Assembly (NCBI RefSeq): GCF_016135805.1
Contig: NZ_JADWOX010000006.1
Location: 186,001-250,000 of the forward strand
Length of the DNA stretch: 64,000 bases
Source of the DNA: Caulobacter hibisci
GTDB lineage: Bacteria; Pseudomonadota; Alphaproteobacteria; Caulobacterales; Caulobacteraceae
Direction of reading: 5' to 3'
A program made the position numbers and the translations under genes. Positions 9,169-20,964 of this stretch are shown one piece after another. Every line of letters begins with the position of its first letter. The first letter of the stretch is position 1. The notes below the pieces were generated by a model, which had not been told where the DNA came from, ran no database searches, and was given only the letters and a program-made list of their open reading frames with translations.

Positions 9169-10569
9169 TCAGAAGTCGGTGATGTCCTCTTCCCGCAGTG
9201 GGACGAAGTCGTCGCCCATGAACACCCGCCCGCGCTTCACCGTCATCACCACGGTCTTCAGGTTGTCGATCGACGACAGCGGGTTCTTCGACAGCACGAC
9301 CATGTTGGCCAGCTTGCCAGGCTCCAGGCTGCCCATGTCACGCTCTTGCCCCGCCGCTCGCGCGCCCACCAGGGTCGCCGAGCGGAGCGCGGCAGCGGGC
9401 GGCATGCCGGCGCGATCGACCAGTTCCGACAGCTCGTGGAACAGGTCCGGCCAAGGCTCCGTCCAAGGCGCGACATTGTCGGTGCCAGCCGAGATCTGCA
9501 CGCCGGCCCGATAGGCCTGGCCGGTGATCGCGCCGCCCACGATGTCGTCACAACCGCCTGGCGTCAGCGGCGGCGTGCTGCTGGCCCCAGTCGGCGGCGC
9601 GGCGCCATAGGTCCAGACCGTGGCGTCGAGAATGACGCCGCGCTTTGCCATCACCGCGAAGAGGCGCGCCAGCGCGGGGTTGTCGCCGGCCCGGAACGCG
9701 GCGAGATCGACGGGGTGTCGCGGCCGCGACCACCGGGGAACATCCGGGTCGGGTTCGCGGACCAGCAGGCAGGCGTGCGAGATCGCGTCCACGCCGGCGG
9801 CCACGACCTCGGAGGGTTTGGCCGGGTATAGCGTGGCGTGCGACCAGACCAACAGGTGCTGCCGATGCGCCTCCGTCGTGATCCGGCCGGCCAGATTGGG
9901 ATCAAGATCCGCATAGAGCTTGATCGCCGTGGCCGACGTCCCCGCGGCGCGAGCAACGGCCAGCGGCAGGTCGGTCTGGTCGGTGACCGCCTGCATCCAT
10001 GGGACTTGCCCGGGAACGCCGCCGGCCGAGGTGTGGGCGGTGCGCGGGTCGGTGAAGAAGTCGGGCCCGGCCATCAACGCGGCATAGTAGACGTCAGGCC
10101 CGGCGATCTCGCCCACCCGACTGGCTCGCGCGATGTCGCCGAGGGCGCGAAGGTCGTCGGCCATGTCGCGAACCGCGGTGACCCCGCCATAGAGATCCCG
10201 GCGCAGCATCGCCTCGGCTTGGCGCCGGTTCGGCGGTGTGGCCAAGTGCACGTGGGAATCGATCAGGCCGGGCATCAAGTATTGGCCATGCAGATCGACG
10301 ACCTTGGCCTTGGCGGCCTCGGCCGGCCGCGCCGCGTCGGGAAAGACGCTGAGGATGCGCTCGCCAGCGACCAGCACGTCCATGCGCGGCCGCGCGGGCG
10401 CGCCGGTCCCGTCAATAAGCGTGGCGCCACGGTAGAGGACGAGGTCGGCGCGTTGGAGCGGCGCGAAGGCCGTGGGCGTCCCAGCATGTGCCGGGGCCCA
10501 AGTCAACGCAGCGAGGACGGCGATGGAGCCGATCCTCTTCCAGCTCTGACGACCATGTCTGGCGCGCAT
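9169..10569 (-). CDS. Secreted amidohydrolase family protein
   Basis: 466 residues. A Sec signal peptide (residues 1-29, ending PAHA) precedes a metallo-dependent hydrolase. The first metal motif DSHVHLAT is near residue 105; a conserved Lys is seen in TAIKLYADLD, a His in LLVWSHATLY, and an Asp in QISAGTDNVAPWT. The C-terminal SLEPGKLANMVVL returns to the composite beta domain. Relatives include periplasmic imidazolonepropionase-like and Xaa-Pro dipeptidase amidohydrolases of Caulobacteria. The substrate is unknown. It stands alone, with no operon partner. Confidence 0.88.
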   Translation of the reverse strand: MRARHGRQSWKRIGSIAVLAALTWAPAHAGTPTAFAPLQRADLVLYRGATLIDGTGAPARPRMDVLVAGERILSVFPDAARPAEAAKAKVVDLHGQYLMPGLIDSHVHLATPPNRRQAEAMLRRDLYGGVTAVRDMADDLRALGDIARASRVGEIAGPDVYYAALMAGPDFFTDPRTAHTSAGGVPGQVPWMQAVTDQTDLPLAVARAAGTSATAIKLYADLDPNLAGRITTEAHRQHLLVWSHATLYPAKPSEVVAAGVDAISHACLLVREPDPDVPRWSRPRHPVDLAAFRAGDNPALARLFAVMAKRGVILDATVWTYGAAPPTGASSTPPLTPGGCDDIVGGAITGQAYRAGVQISAGTDNVAPWTEPWPDLFHELSELVDRAGMPPAAALRSATLVGARAAGQERDMGSLEPGKLANMVVLSKNPLSSIDNLKTVVMTVKRGRVFMGDDFVPLREEDITDF

Positions 10570-10819
10570 TTTCAGCTCCGGCAGCGAGGCGACCTTCGCC
10601 TAGCCACGCAACGGAACATGCTTGCCAGGTGATCGGCAATCTTCATCAAGCCAACGCGCCCGGAAGCCCGATCCAACCGCCGAGCCGCGGGCAAGCCAGC
10701 GCCATCACATGCCGGCCACCGCAGACCACCAAAACTGTGGATAGCGTTGCGGCGAAAAACCGATCGGAAACCATCCTGCGCGAGAACCCAGGCATTGGAT
10801 TAAGCCGTGAGGTTTGGTC

Positions 10820-11182
10820 ATGGATTTTCAGGAACACACGCACCACCATCACCACATGCGCGAAGCGCTCGTCGCCGCGCTTCACGAGCGCCGCCCCGTC
10901 GATCCCGCCGCCTTGCGATCGGATCGACATTGCCCCCTCGGTTGCTGGATTCACGGCGAGGGCGCCCGGCGTTGGGCCGGCAACCATACCTTCCTGGGCT
11001 TGCTGGAAAGCCATCGCGCCTTCCACCAGCAGGCAGATTTGGTGGCCGACCAGATCAATCGCGGGCAATGGACCGAGGTTCAGAGATCGCTCCGCCATGG
11101 GTCACCTTTCGCCCTGGCGGTTGCGGACCTATCCGCTGCCTTGAGGCGAATGCGGGCGACGGCGGGATCGCTGGCGGCCTAG
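10820..11182 (+). CDS. Stand-alone CZB (chemoreceptor zinc-binding) domain protein
   Basis: 120 residues. The pattern His, then CPLGCWIHGEG with a Trp, then HTFLGLLESHRAFHQQAD matches the CZB His/Cys-His-His zinc site usually found at the C-terminus of soluble chemoreceptors or in diguanylate cyclases. Here it is the whole protein. The N-terminus has an unusual run of five His residues (about positions 9-13), which could add metal affinity. The ATG at 10820 is preferred over a TTG at 10814. It may act as a free zinc- or oxidant-sensing module for a chemoreceptor such as that at 35939-37354, but nothing here proves a partner. Confidence 0.72.
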   Translation: MDFQEHTHHHHHMREALVAALHERRPVDPAALRSDRHCPLGCWIHGEGARRWAGNHTFLGLLESHRAFHQQADLVADQINRGQWTEVQRSLRHGSPFALAVADLSAALRRMRATAGSLAA

Positions 11183-11440
11183 CTAAGCGCGCAGCGCCAA
11201 CGCCGCCTCGGTCTGCGTCCCGTGAGGTGGAAACAGGAACCGGCCGGCGCGCGCGCCATCGCGCAGCCGGATTTCCAAGACCACGGGCTCGCCGGCGTCC
11301 GCCAGGCGATGGGCCAAGTCACGCGCGGCCTGCTCTGCGCGCGCGCCGGTGGGGAACTGGAGGGGACCGCCGCGAAAGTCGCCGCGAACGATCCAGCCGT
11401 CGCTCGACGGCTCGACAAAGATGAAACAAGGCATGGTCAT
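11183..11440 (-). CDS. Small hypothetical protein
   Basis: 85 residues from the ATG at 11440 (second ATG at 11434). It reads as a short alpha-beta domain, with an initial FIFVEPSSDGWIVRGDF strand pair, a helix rich in Ala and Arg, then a strand and an Ala-rich tail. It resembles in outline the 13742-13981 protein (a WSVK-type strand and an EARRLAAKL-type helix). The longer frame to 11590 is rejected because it runs antisense to the neighbouring gene's end. Function unknown. Confidence 0.55.
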   Translation of the reverse strand: MTMPCFIFVEPSSDGWIVRGDFRGGPLQFPTGARAEQAARDLAHRLADAGEPVVLEIRLRDGARAGRFLFPPHGTQTEAALALRA

Positions 11441-11505
11441 TATGCAAAACAGCGAGGGGAACGAAGTGGCGGCCGGCCCTCCGCTGGCCGGCCGCCCGCC
11501 CCAAC

Positions 11506-11769
11506 TCAAGAGAACATGTCGCGGTCCAGGCGGCGCAGCGCGGACAGGACCTCGCTGAGCGGCACAGGCCCGGGCGTTCCCAGGAGCCATCTCTGACTAG
11601 GCCGATGCTCGACCGCGCTGGCGTCGGAAGCCCAGGCCGCCAGGATTTCGCGCTTTTCGGCGAGATCGAGATCCTGATCCTTCAGCACCTCCAAGGGGTG
11701 GAGGAAGCCGACCGCCGGCCGAACGGGCCATGGCCGAGCCCGGTCGTTCGCATGGGTATGCGTGCGCAT
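11506..11769 (-). CDS. Small hypothetical protein downstream of an Hsp20 remnant
   Basis: 87 residues with a good ribosome-binding site (AAGGAG). The core reads HPLEVLKDQDLDLAEKREIL followed by AAWASDASAVEHRPSQRWL, a pattern I recognise from small uncharacterised proteins of alphaproteobacteria. It starts 10 bp after the truncated Hsp20 gene, so the two were probably co-transcribed as a heat- or stress-associated unit. No catalytic or binding motif is visible. Confidence 0.7.
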   Translation of the reverse strand: MRTHTHANDRARPWPVRPAVGFLHPLEVLKDQDLDLAEKREILAAWASDASAVEHRPSQRWLLGTPGPVPLSEVLSALRRLDRDMFS

Positions 11770-11779
11770 GGCCAGCTCC

Positions 11780-12136
11780 TTACGCGGCCTTGCGCGTCTT
11801 GGCCGGCTTGAGCTCCAGCGCCTGCTGGCGCGCGCCGACCCCGATCGCGATCTGCTTGGGCTTCAAGGCCTCGGGGACTTCGCGGACCAGATCGATCGAC
11901 AAGACGCCATGGTCATGGACGGCCTCCTTGACCACGACATAGTCGGCCAGCTCGAACCGGCGCTCGAACGCACGGTGGGCCAGGCCCTGGTGCAAGAAGG
12001 TTCGCGCGCCCTGGTCTTCGTTCGCCGCCCTTCGGCCCCTGATCACCAGGAGGTTGGTCGCCCCGGTCCCCCAACACGAAAGCTGAGGCCGCGCCACAAG
12101 CGCGGCCTCCCATCTCGCAAGGGTCGCCCGAGCCAT
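11780..12136 (-). pseudogene. N-terminally truncated Hsp20 (alpha-crystallin) small heat-shock protein
   Basis: The last 90 or so residues are clearly Hsp20 of the IbpA type: NLLVIRGRRA, then RTFLHQGLAHRAFERRFELA, then a strand ending LSIDLVREVPEALKPKQIAI. Family members are about 150-160 residues long, and here roughly 60 N-terminal residues, including the first half of the alpha-crystallin domain, are missing. The first 25 residues of this frame have no Hsp20 character, and I see no ribosome-binding site at 12136. It is probably a remnant, though a short chaperone fragment could still be made. Confidence 0.75.
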
Positions 12137-12140
12137 GCGC

Positions 12141-12692
12141 CTAATGGCGACCTTCGGCGAACTCCTCGACCATCTTGGCGCAAAACGCCGGCAGATCGTC
12201 GGGCTTGCGCGAGGTGACGAGCCCGTCGTCGACCACCACCTCTTGGTCGATCCAGTTGGCGCCGGCGTTCTTAAGGTCGGCTTCCAGCGACGGCCACGAG
12301 GTCATCTCCTTGCCCTCGACGGCGCCGGCGTTGATTAGCGTCCAGGGCCCATGACAGATCGCGGCGATCGGCTTCTTCGTCGTCACGAAATGTTTGATGA
12401 AGTCGATAGCCTTGGGCTCCAGCCGCAGGGCGTCGGGGTTCATCACTCCGCCCGGCAGGACGATGGAGTCGTAGTCCTCGGGCTTGGCGGCCGAAAGTTC
12501 GCGATCGACAGGCACGGTGCGGCCCTTGTCGTGGTGCTCCCAGCCCTGGATCTTCCCGCCCTTGGGCGAGACGACCTCGACCTGCGCGCCGGCGGCCTTC
12601 AGGGCCTCGACCGGCTTTTCCAGTTCCGACTGCTCGAAACCGTCGGTAGCGAGCACGGCGACCTTGCGGCCGGCCAGGGTTTGATCGGGCAT
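12141..12692 (-). CDS. DJ-1/PfpI family protein (type 1 glutamine amidotransferase fold)
   Basis: 183 residues. The nucleophile elbow is AAICHGPW (Cys near residue 114), with the partner Glu in DGFEQSE near residue 20, the arrangement of the PfpI/YhbO/YraA branch. Proposed activities for this branch include deglycase or hydrolase action in general stress. It lies just upstream of the Hsp20 remnant with a gap of four bases, in the same orientation, which suits a stress operon. The start at MPDQTL has an upstream GGAGC ribosome-binding stretch. Confidence 0.87.
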   Translation of the reverse strand: MPDQTLAGRKVAVLATDGFEQSELEKPVEALKAAGAQVEVVSPKGGKIQGWEHHDKGRTVPVDRELSAAKPEDYDSIVLPGGVMNPDALRLEPKAIDFIKHFVTTKKPIAAICHGPWTLINAGAVEGKEMTSWPSLEADLKNAGANWIDQEVVVDDGLVTSRKPDDLPAFCAKMVEEFAEGRH

Positions 12693-12832
12693 CGGGGGGA
12701 GCTCCTTGATGGGCGTCTGGGGATCAAGTCTTCGGAAATCCGGTCCGGCGAGCGTCGGTTCCGCTCGGCGCCGGCAGCGGTAAAGCCAGGAGCCGCTTCG
12801 GGGATTTCGGCGCGGCTTAAGGCGCCAAACGC

Positions 12833-13153
12833 CTAGTGATGGGCGTGATGCTCGGCGTTTCGCTTGCGCGTCGCGGCCGCTTTCTTGGCCGAGGCCGACA
12901 GGTCGGCGGCGCTACGGTGGGCCGAGGCTTCGCCCCCCGCCTTGCCGCCCTTATGCGCCGCCGGATGACCCGTGGACTTGCCGCGTCCGGAGCCGCCCTC
13001 CTTCTTGCCGCCGCCGTCGTCCTTGTTGACCGTGGCCCAGGCCCGGCGCTCGGCTTCCTGCTCCGAAACGCCCTTGGCCTCATAGCCCTCGGCGATGTGG
13101 TCGGCCTTGCGTTCCTGCTTGTCGGTGTACTTGGATTTGTCGCCGCGTGGCAT
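12833..13153 (-). CDS. Small basic KYTDKQ-type protein, C-terminal Lys/Ala/Gly/His tail
   Basis: 106 residues starting MPRGDKSKYTDKQERKAD with GGAG eight bases before. The conserved part (about 1-60) includes GVSEQEAERRAWATVNK and a Gly/Lys loop. Proteins like this are often labelled plasmid stabilization protein in databases, with no experimental basis known to me. The tail is low-complexity and ends with several His. It may be a stress-induced nucleic-acid-associated protein; this is inference from composition. Confidence 0.7.
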   Translation of the reverse strand: MPRGDKSKYTDKQERKADHIAEGYEAKGVSEQEAERRAWATVNKDDGGGKKEGGSGRGKSTGHPAAHKGGKAGGEASAHRSAADLSASAKKAAATRKRNAEHHAHH

Positions 13154-13346
13154 TTGGCGTCTCCGTTGAGAGAGGTGGTCCAACACCACAAAATTCCCGC
13201 CGCCCCACCCCGTTCCCACAGCAAAGTCAGTGGTTTAGCTCCAGTTCGGATGTCGCATTTCCGACAGGAACAGGCCGCGGATGTCCATCGTTTGCCTCTC
13301 GCCACGCCATCGGCGCGGCCAACACGATGATGGGAAGCAGACGACC

Positions 13347-13634
13347 ATGAGCGACAACCGCGACAATCAAGGCCTGCAGCAACAGCCCAATGACGCCCAG
13401 CGCCAGCAGGCCGGCCAGCAGAACCAGCAGGGCGAGACGCGCCAGCCCCAGCAGCAAGACCGGAACCCCCAGCAGGCCCAGCCGGGCCAGCAAAACCAGC
13501 AGGCCGATCGTGAGCGTCGCCCCAATGAAGGCGTCGAAGGGCCGGGCCAGGATGGTCTGAATGACGGCGGTGTCACCGGCGGTAACGGCGACATACGTCC
13601 GGACCGCACCGGCGACGGCGGCGCTGAACGCTGA
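13347..13634 (+). CDS. Gln-rich disordered small protein
   Basis: 95 residues, about a third Gln, with repeated QQxN/QxGQQNQQ patterns through residue 55 and a Gly/Asp-rich end. It has no predicted fold. The antisense frame is long and very hydrophobic, but this follows from reading Gln codons backwards as Leu codons. A strong intrinsic terminator directly after the stop supports the plus-strand reading. Function unknown; similar low-complexity proteins occur near stress genes in Caulobacter relatives. Confidence 0.6.
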   Translation: MSDNRDNQGLQQQPNDAQRQQAGQQNQQGETRQPQQQDRNPQQAQPGQQNQQADRERRPNEGVEGPGQDGLNDGGVTGGNGDIRPDRTGDGGAER

Positions 13635-13641
13635 GCCTTCG

Positions 13642-13670
13642 GAGGGCCGCTCTCGAGCGGCCCTCTTTCC
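13642..13670 (+). terminator. Intrinsic terminator of the Gln-rich protein gene
   Basis: A stem of GAGGGCCGCT with its complement around a TC-type tip (13642-13665) is followed by TTTCC. It begins 8 bp after the stop codon at 13634. Confidence 0.85.
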
Positions 13671-13741
13671 GTCCACGATCTTGATCGCACGTCCGTACGT
13701 GGTGAGCCTTCGCCATCGACGCGGCGAAATCGGAGGCGATG

Positions 13742-13981
13742 ATGACCTGCGTTTTCGAGGTCTCCCCATTTGAAGGGGGCTGGTCGGTCAAGCTCTGCGA
13801 TACCGGTGAAGTTCTGTTTTTCGAAACGGGCCGACAGGCCGAACGAGAAGCCAGGCGGCTAGCCGCAAAGCTTCCCGGCGGCGCGCGGGTGCGGGTTTTG
13901 GATCTAAGGCGACAATTGGCGGGTGAGTGGATGCCGCAAGGCGATGCGATCTTGCCAGTCGGGTCGCACGCCCAGGCCTAA
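13742..13981 (+). CDS. Small hypothetical protein
   Basis: 79 residues. GGAGG at 13732-13736 favours the second of two adjacent ATG codons (13742 rather than 13739). The protein reads as two strands (MTCVFEVSPFEGGWSVKL), a short turn with EVLFFETG, a helix AEREARRLAAKL and a final strand. The layout resembles DUF2188-like small domains and the protein at 11183-11440. No function can be assigned. Confidence 0.6.
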   Translation: MTCVFEVSPFEGGWSVKLCDTGEVLFFETGRQAEREARRLAAKLPGGARVRVLDLRRQLAGEWMPQGDAILPVGSHAQA

Positions 13982-14028
13982 CACCACGCCTTTGCCGAGG
14001 CGCAGGTTCCCTAGAACGGAGACAACTC

Positions 14029-14214
14029 ATATCCGATCAGAACGCCGAAGGCCGAAAGGCCAACGCGGCCGAGGCCCCGGGCGACTTCACGGCCCTGGGC
14101 GGGAGGAAAGCGGTCCAGCGAACGGGCAAGCGGTCACAAGCCAAGGCTGGGCCGGATGGCGGCGCCTCTGCGGACGTAGGCGACACCTTCAAGTCCGGTC
14201 CTAAACAGAGGTGA
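14029..14214 (+). CDS. Possible small disordered protein with a non-standard ATA start
   Basis: Reading from ATA at 14029 gives 61 residues beginning (I)SDQNAEGRKANAAEAPGD and ending KSGPKQR. GGAG at 14018-14021 sits seven bases upstream, exactly where a ribosome-binding site should be, and the peptide has the composition of small stress proteins nearby. The usual start codon is absent; ATA may be a lost ATG. This could be a silenced gene, an inefficiently started one, or chance. Confidence 0.35.
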   Translation: MSDQNAEGRKANAAEAPGDFTALGGRKAVQRTGKRSQAKAGPDGGASADVGDTFKSGPKQR

Positions 14215-14256
14215 GCGGGAGGAAGAGCCATTGGCGCACAGAGAAGGGGATTGGTC

Positions 14257-14550
14257 ATGCCTAAGCTCGCTGACGACCATGAATGGTCGGCCAAGGTCAC
14301 CGAGACGAGTGACGCGCTCGACATGAAGGCCCATATCTTCGAGCAGGACGATCCGGCCGAAATCGCCGCCTCCCTCAAGCGTTCGGCCGAGCAGAGCCAC
14401 CGGCGCAAGGGCACGCCGTTGCAGTCGGCGATGTCGATGCTCACCTTCTACATCAACCGCGCGGGCGACAACCTCTCGGCCGAGCGCAAGCAGGTGCTCA
14501 ACGCTGCCAAGGATGGACTGCGCCAGCAGTTTGGCCGCAAGCCGGCTTAG
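14257..14550 (+). CDS. DUF3175 family protein
   Basis: 97 residues from the ATG at 14257 (GAGAAGGGGA upstream). The sequence VTETSDALDMKAHIFEQDDP, then IAASLKRSAEQS, RRKGTPLQSAMSMLTFYINR and a final helix matches DUF3175, a small all-helical protein of unknown function common in proteobacteria, often near stress genes. The full length of the family is covered. It is probably monocistronic. Confidence 0.75.
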   Translation: MPKLADDHEWSAKVTETSDALDMKAHIFEQDDPAEIAASLKRSAEQSHRRKGTPLQSAMSMLTFYINRAGDNLSAERKQVLNAAKDGLRQQFGRKPA

Positions 14551-14784
14551 CGACACGTTCGGCGCTCCTGCGCAAAGTCTAGCAGCGGACTTGAACGCTA
14601 CTCCGGACACGTAGCGTTGGCCGGCTGGTGCACGCGTCTCGCGCCCATTCAGTTTCGCCGACTCAACAGGGGATCGGGTCGTAAGCTTCACAATTTTCAC
14701 GGCCTGCGACAACCGGCGCCATGAGCGAACTTCGCGCTTCAGTATAGCGTTCTTGAAAATAACAAGTCTTCCGGGAGGCCGATG

Positions 14785-15174
14785 ATGCGTGTTCTGGTGG
14801 CTTACGACGACGCGTTCATCCGAGAGCTCGTCAGCGTTCTTGTTCAAGGTAGCGGCCTGGACGCCGTCGAAGCCGCCGACGGCTTGGAGGCGGTCGCGCA
14901 ATTCGAGAAGCAGCCGTTCCGCATCGCGCTCGTCGATATGATCATGCCCAATTGCGACGGTATCGAAACCATCATGGCGATAAGACGCCGCTGGCCAAAT
15001 ACGCGGATTATCGCCATGAGCGCCGGATCACGCTTCCTAAGTCGAAAGGACGCCCTGGATTGGGCGGTGGGTCTTGGCGCGGATATGGCGATCGAAAAGC
15101 CCTTTGATCCGGTATCCTTCAGTTGCGTGATGGATGAGCAGCTTGCGCTGGCGCCGCCACGGCTGATGGCCTGA
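14785..15174 (+). CDS. Single-domain response regulator
   Basis: 129 residues; GGGAGG at 14773-14778 favours the second ATG. It is a stand-alone receiver: acidic pair DD (8-9), predicted phosphorylation site Asp51 in ALVDMIMP, and the conserved Lys in IEKPFD. It has no output domain, so it probably passes phosphate or acts by protein contact. It resembles the lone receiver at 30055-30420 (shared GIETI..IRR and IIAMS-G segments), so the two are likely paralogues. The first acidic position is Tyr-Asp-Asp rather than the more common Asp-Asp-Asp. Confidence 0.85.
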   Translation: MRVLVAYDDAFIRELVSVLVQGSGLDAVEAADGLEAVAQFEKQPFRIALVDMIMPNCDGIETIMAIRRRWPNTRIIAMSAGSRFLSRKDALDWAVGLGADMAIEKPFDPVSFSCVMDEQLALAPPRLMA

Positions 15175-15194
15175 AGCTGGGCCGAAAACTGGCC

Positions 15195-15623
15195 TTACTC
15201 CTCAACGGCACGGAGAGCCTCCCCCGTCGTGGTCACCTCCTGGATCATCGCGAGCAAGACAGACGGCGAATACGGCTTGGCCAGGAACCGGGCGCTGGAC
15301 GGCAAGTCGCCGGGGGCCACCGCCGCCGCGCCGGTGGTGACGATGATCGGCAGTCGCGGAGATCGGAGGGCCGCCAAGCGCGCCAGACCAAGGCCGTTGA
15401 TCTCGCCAGGCATATCGACATCGGTAAACATCACCGCGATGTCAGGGCGGGCTTCCAGAAGGATAAGCGCCTCTTGGGCGTCGACGGCCTCGATCGCGTG
15501 ATGGCCGCCCTCCATCAAGATGTCGCAAGCCAGCATGCGAACAAGCACCTCGTCCTCAACGACGAGTATGATCAGCGGCGCGGCGTCTTCGCCCGCCACG
15601 ATTGTGGTTTCATCGCCCGACAT
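15195..15623 (-). CDS. Single-domain response regulator
   Basis: 142 residues from MSGDET. A receiver domain follows a short N-terminal tail: ILVVEDEVLVRML, phospho-site Asp68 in FTDVDMPGEINGL, and Lys in FLAKPYS. The GEINGL wording matches receivers of hybrid PAS kinases such as that encoded 142 bp upstream (15766-17616), on the same strand. It probably receives phosphate from that LOV kinase or a related one. No output domain. Confidence 0.87.
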   Translation of the reverse strand: MSGDETTIVAGEDAAPLIILVVEDEVLVRMLACDILMEGGHHAIEAVDAQEALILLEARPDIAVMFTDVDMPGEINGLGLARLAALRSPRLPIIVTTGAAAVAPGDLPSSARFLAKPYSPSVLLAMIQEVTTTGEALRAVEE

Positions 15624-15765
15624 TCCATTTGCCCCGGACCGGCGATCCACCGTCCAAAGGCTGGCGGATTTGTCGGCTTCTCGACTAACCCGCACGATCC
15701 CGGTTTTGTTGCTTGGCGAACGTCGATCCGAGCCGGCTGGCCCCCGCCGGAGACATACACCACGC

Positions 15766-17616
15766 CTAAGCCTCGGCCGCGCCGAACTCCGAGGCGTTGC
15801 GGCGCGGCTTGTCCTGGCCGCGCCGCTCCAGCGCCTGGCGCACCCGATCGATCAGTTCGGTTCGCCGATAGGGTTTGCCGATCACGTCCATCGCCGGGCG
15901 GGAGGGCCCGTCGATGACCAGCTCCTCATTGTAGCCGGTGGTCAGGAGCACGGGCAGTTCCGGTCGACGCCGCTGAATCTCCGCCGCCAGGCTGATGCCG
16001 TTCATGCCACCGGGCATGACAAGGTCGCTGAACAGTAGATCGAACGCCCGCGGCGAGGCCTCGAACACCGCAAGGCCTTCATCTCCGGACGTCGCGGTGG
16101 TCACCTGATAGCCGACGCCCGTGAGGATTTCGCGGGCCAGTTCGAGGACCTCCAGATTGTCCTCCACCACCAGGATGCGCGCGCTGACGGGCGTCGCGGC
16201 GGTCGACGTTGTCAGGGCGGGGTCCGAGGCCGCCGGCGGGATCTTGGCCACATCGCGAGCGACCGGGAACAACATGCGGATGGTGGCGCCCTGCCCCGGC
16301 GCGCTGTCGATCTCCAGGCGGCCCCGCGACTGTTGAACAAAGCCGTGGGCCATGGCCAGGCCCAGCCCCGTGCCCTTGCCCACGCCCTTGGTGGTGAAGA
16401 ACGGCTCGGTGGCCCGCTCGACGACATAGGCGGGCATGCCCTCCCCCTCGTCGCGGACTTCGACGGCGACATAGTCGCCGCTGGGCAGGTTGCGCGCCTC
16501 CGCGTCGCCGTTGAGATGCAGCGCCGAGGTGGTGATTGTCACCAGCCCGCCCTTGGGCATGGCGTCGCGGGCGTTGATGACGATGTTGAGCAGCGCCATC
16601 TCGAAATTGTCGGCGTCCAGCATCACCGCCGGAAGCCTGCGACGCAGGCTCAGCTGAAGCTCGACCTGCGAGCCGAGGGTGCTCTCGATGATCTCGCCAA
16701 ACTCGGTGATCAGGGCCGAGATGTCGACGGCCTGCGGCTCCAGCCGGGTCTTGCGGGCGAAGGCCAGCAGCTGGCGAGTCAGCTTGGCTCCGCGCTCGGC
16801 CGCCGAGCGCGCCGCCTCGACATAGCGGACGCTGCGCTCGTCCGGGGGACGCGAGGCCAGCAGCTCCAGATTGCCGTTGACCACCTGCAACAGGTTGTTG
16901 AAGTCGTGGGCCAGGCCCGCGGTCAGCTGGCCGATGGCTTCCATCTTCTGCGACTGGCGCTGGGCCTGCTCGCTGTTGCGACGCCGGCTGACATCGAGCT
17001 GGCTGGCGAAGAAGTAAAGCAGCTTGCCGGACGTGTCATAGACCGGGCCGATGAACACCGCGTTCCAGAATGGCGTTCCGTCCCGCTTGTAGTTGATGAT
17101 CTCCAACGCGACCGCCTCGGCCTTGGCGATGCTCTGACGCATCTCGGCCACGGCCTCGCGATCCGTCATCGCCCCTTGCAGGAAGCGGCAGTTGCGGCCG
17201 ACCACCTCGGCTTCCTCATACCCCGTCAGATCTAGAAAGGCCTTGTTGGCGAAGACGATCGGGTTGTCCGGCACATTGGGGTCGGTGAGGATCATCGGCA
17301 TGCGGGTCATCTCGACCGCCGCGAAGAACACGTTGCCGCGGCTTTCGAGGCCTGGCTCTGTGATCGTGCTCTCGCGCCAGTGACGAAGGCCGCGTGATCC
17401 CAAGGGCTCGGGCGCGCCGCTGTCCAGCGTGCCGGCGGCCGGAACGCCGCTGCTTTGCCCCCCGCCCTCGACGTCGCGCCGGGGGTTGCGATCGTGATCT
17501 TCTGGACTCAACGGGCCGTCTCCGACAAGCTTGGCTGCGCCTTCCCAATGCGCAACGCCTGGGCCCTTATCAGGTTCGTCCAATCTGTCGAGCCGGCGCC
17601 CGACCGTGGCTGTCAT
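15766..17616 (-). CDS. LOV-domain hybrid histidine kinase (blue-light sensor)
   Basis: 616 residues. After about 95 poorly conserved residues comes a LOV/PAS domain (about 96-215) with GRNCRFLQG, where Cys143 is the residue that forms the flavin adduct in LOV photoreceptors. The kinase core has GLAHDFNNLLQ (His237), an N box NIVINARDAMP and G boxes. A C-terminal receiver has phospho-Asp531 in LFSDLVMPG. It should autophosphorylate in response to light or flavin redox state. It is divergent from the multi-PAS kinase at 17730, and a lone receiver follows downstream. The start at 17616 is not certain because the N-terminus is variable. Confidence 0.9.
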   Translation of the reverse strand: MTATVGRRLDRLDEPDKGPGVAHWEGAAKLVGDGPLSPEDHDRNPRRDVEGGGQSSGVPAAGTLDSGAPEPLGSRGLRHWRESTITEPGLESRGNVFFAAVEMTRMPMILTDPNVPDNPIVFANKAFLDLTGYEEAEVVGRNCRFLQGAMTDREAVAEMRQSIAKAEAVALEIINYKRDGTPFWNAVFIGPVYDTSGKLLYFFASQLDVSRRRNSEQAQRQSQKMEAIGQLTAGLAHDFNNLLQVVNGNLELLASRPPDERSVRYVEAARSAAERGAKLTRQLLAFARKTRLEPQAVDISALITEFGEIIESTLGSQVELQLSLRRRLPAVMLDADNFEMALLNIVINARDAMPKGGLVTITTSALHLNGDAEARNLPSGDYVAVEVRDEGEGMPAYVVERATEPFFTTKGVGKGTGLGLAMAHGFVQQSRGRLEIDSAPGQGATIRMLFPVARDVAKIPPAASDPALTTSTAATPVSARILVVEDNLEVLELAREILTGVGYQVTTATSGDEGLAVFEASPRAFDLLFSDLVMPGGMNGISLAAEIQRRRPELPVLLTTGYNEELVIDGPSRPAMDVIGKPYRRTELIDRVRQALERRGQDKPRRNASEFGAAEA

Positions 17617-17729
17617 GTCGCTTTTCCGACAGATCGCTGCAGACGACCGAACCGATCGGGCGGCTTGGCGTTGAAGTCAGGCGCCGTCCATAAGCTTCAC
17701 CGCACGCGGCGCCTGGGGATTTGAAAGCA

Positions 17730-20831
<3,102 letters not shown>

Positions 20832-20964
20832 TCTTCGCTGCTCGATCCCCAACTAACTGCGGCAGGCCGATGCGTTGGTCAATGCAGCGCCATGAGCGGA
20901 CTCCCGAACTGCTCCAGAAACACGACGTTCGATGATATGCTTGGGTCAGCGCACGGAGTACGCC

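Noticed and set aside
13227..13769. 180-residue minus-strand frame with a very hydrophobic middle, looking like a membrane protein
   Set aside because: The hydrophobic run is the reverse reading of Gln codons in the plus-strand Gln-rich gene, which has its own terminator.
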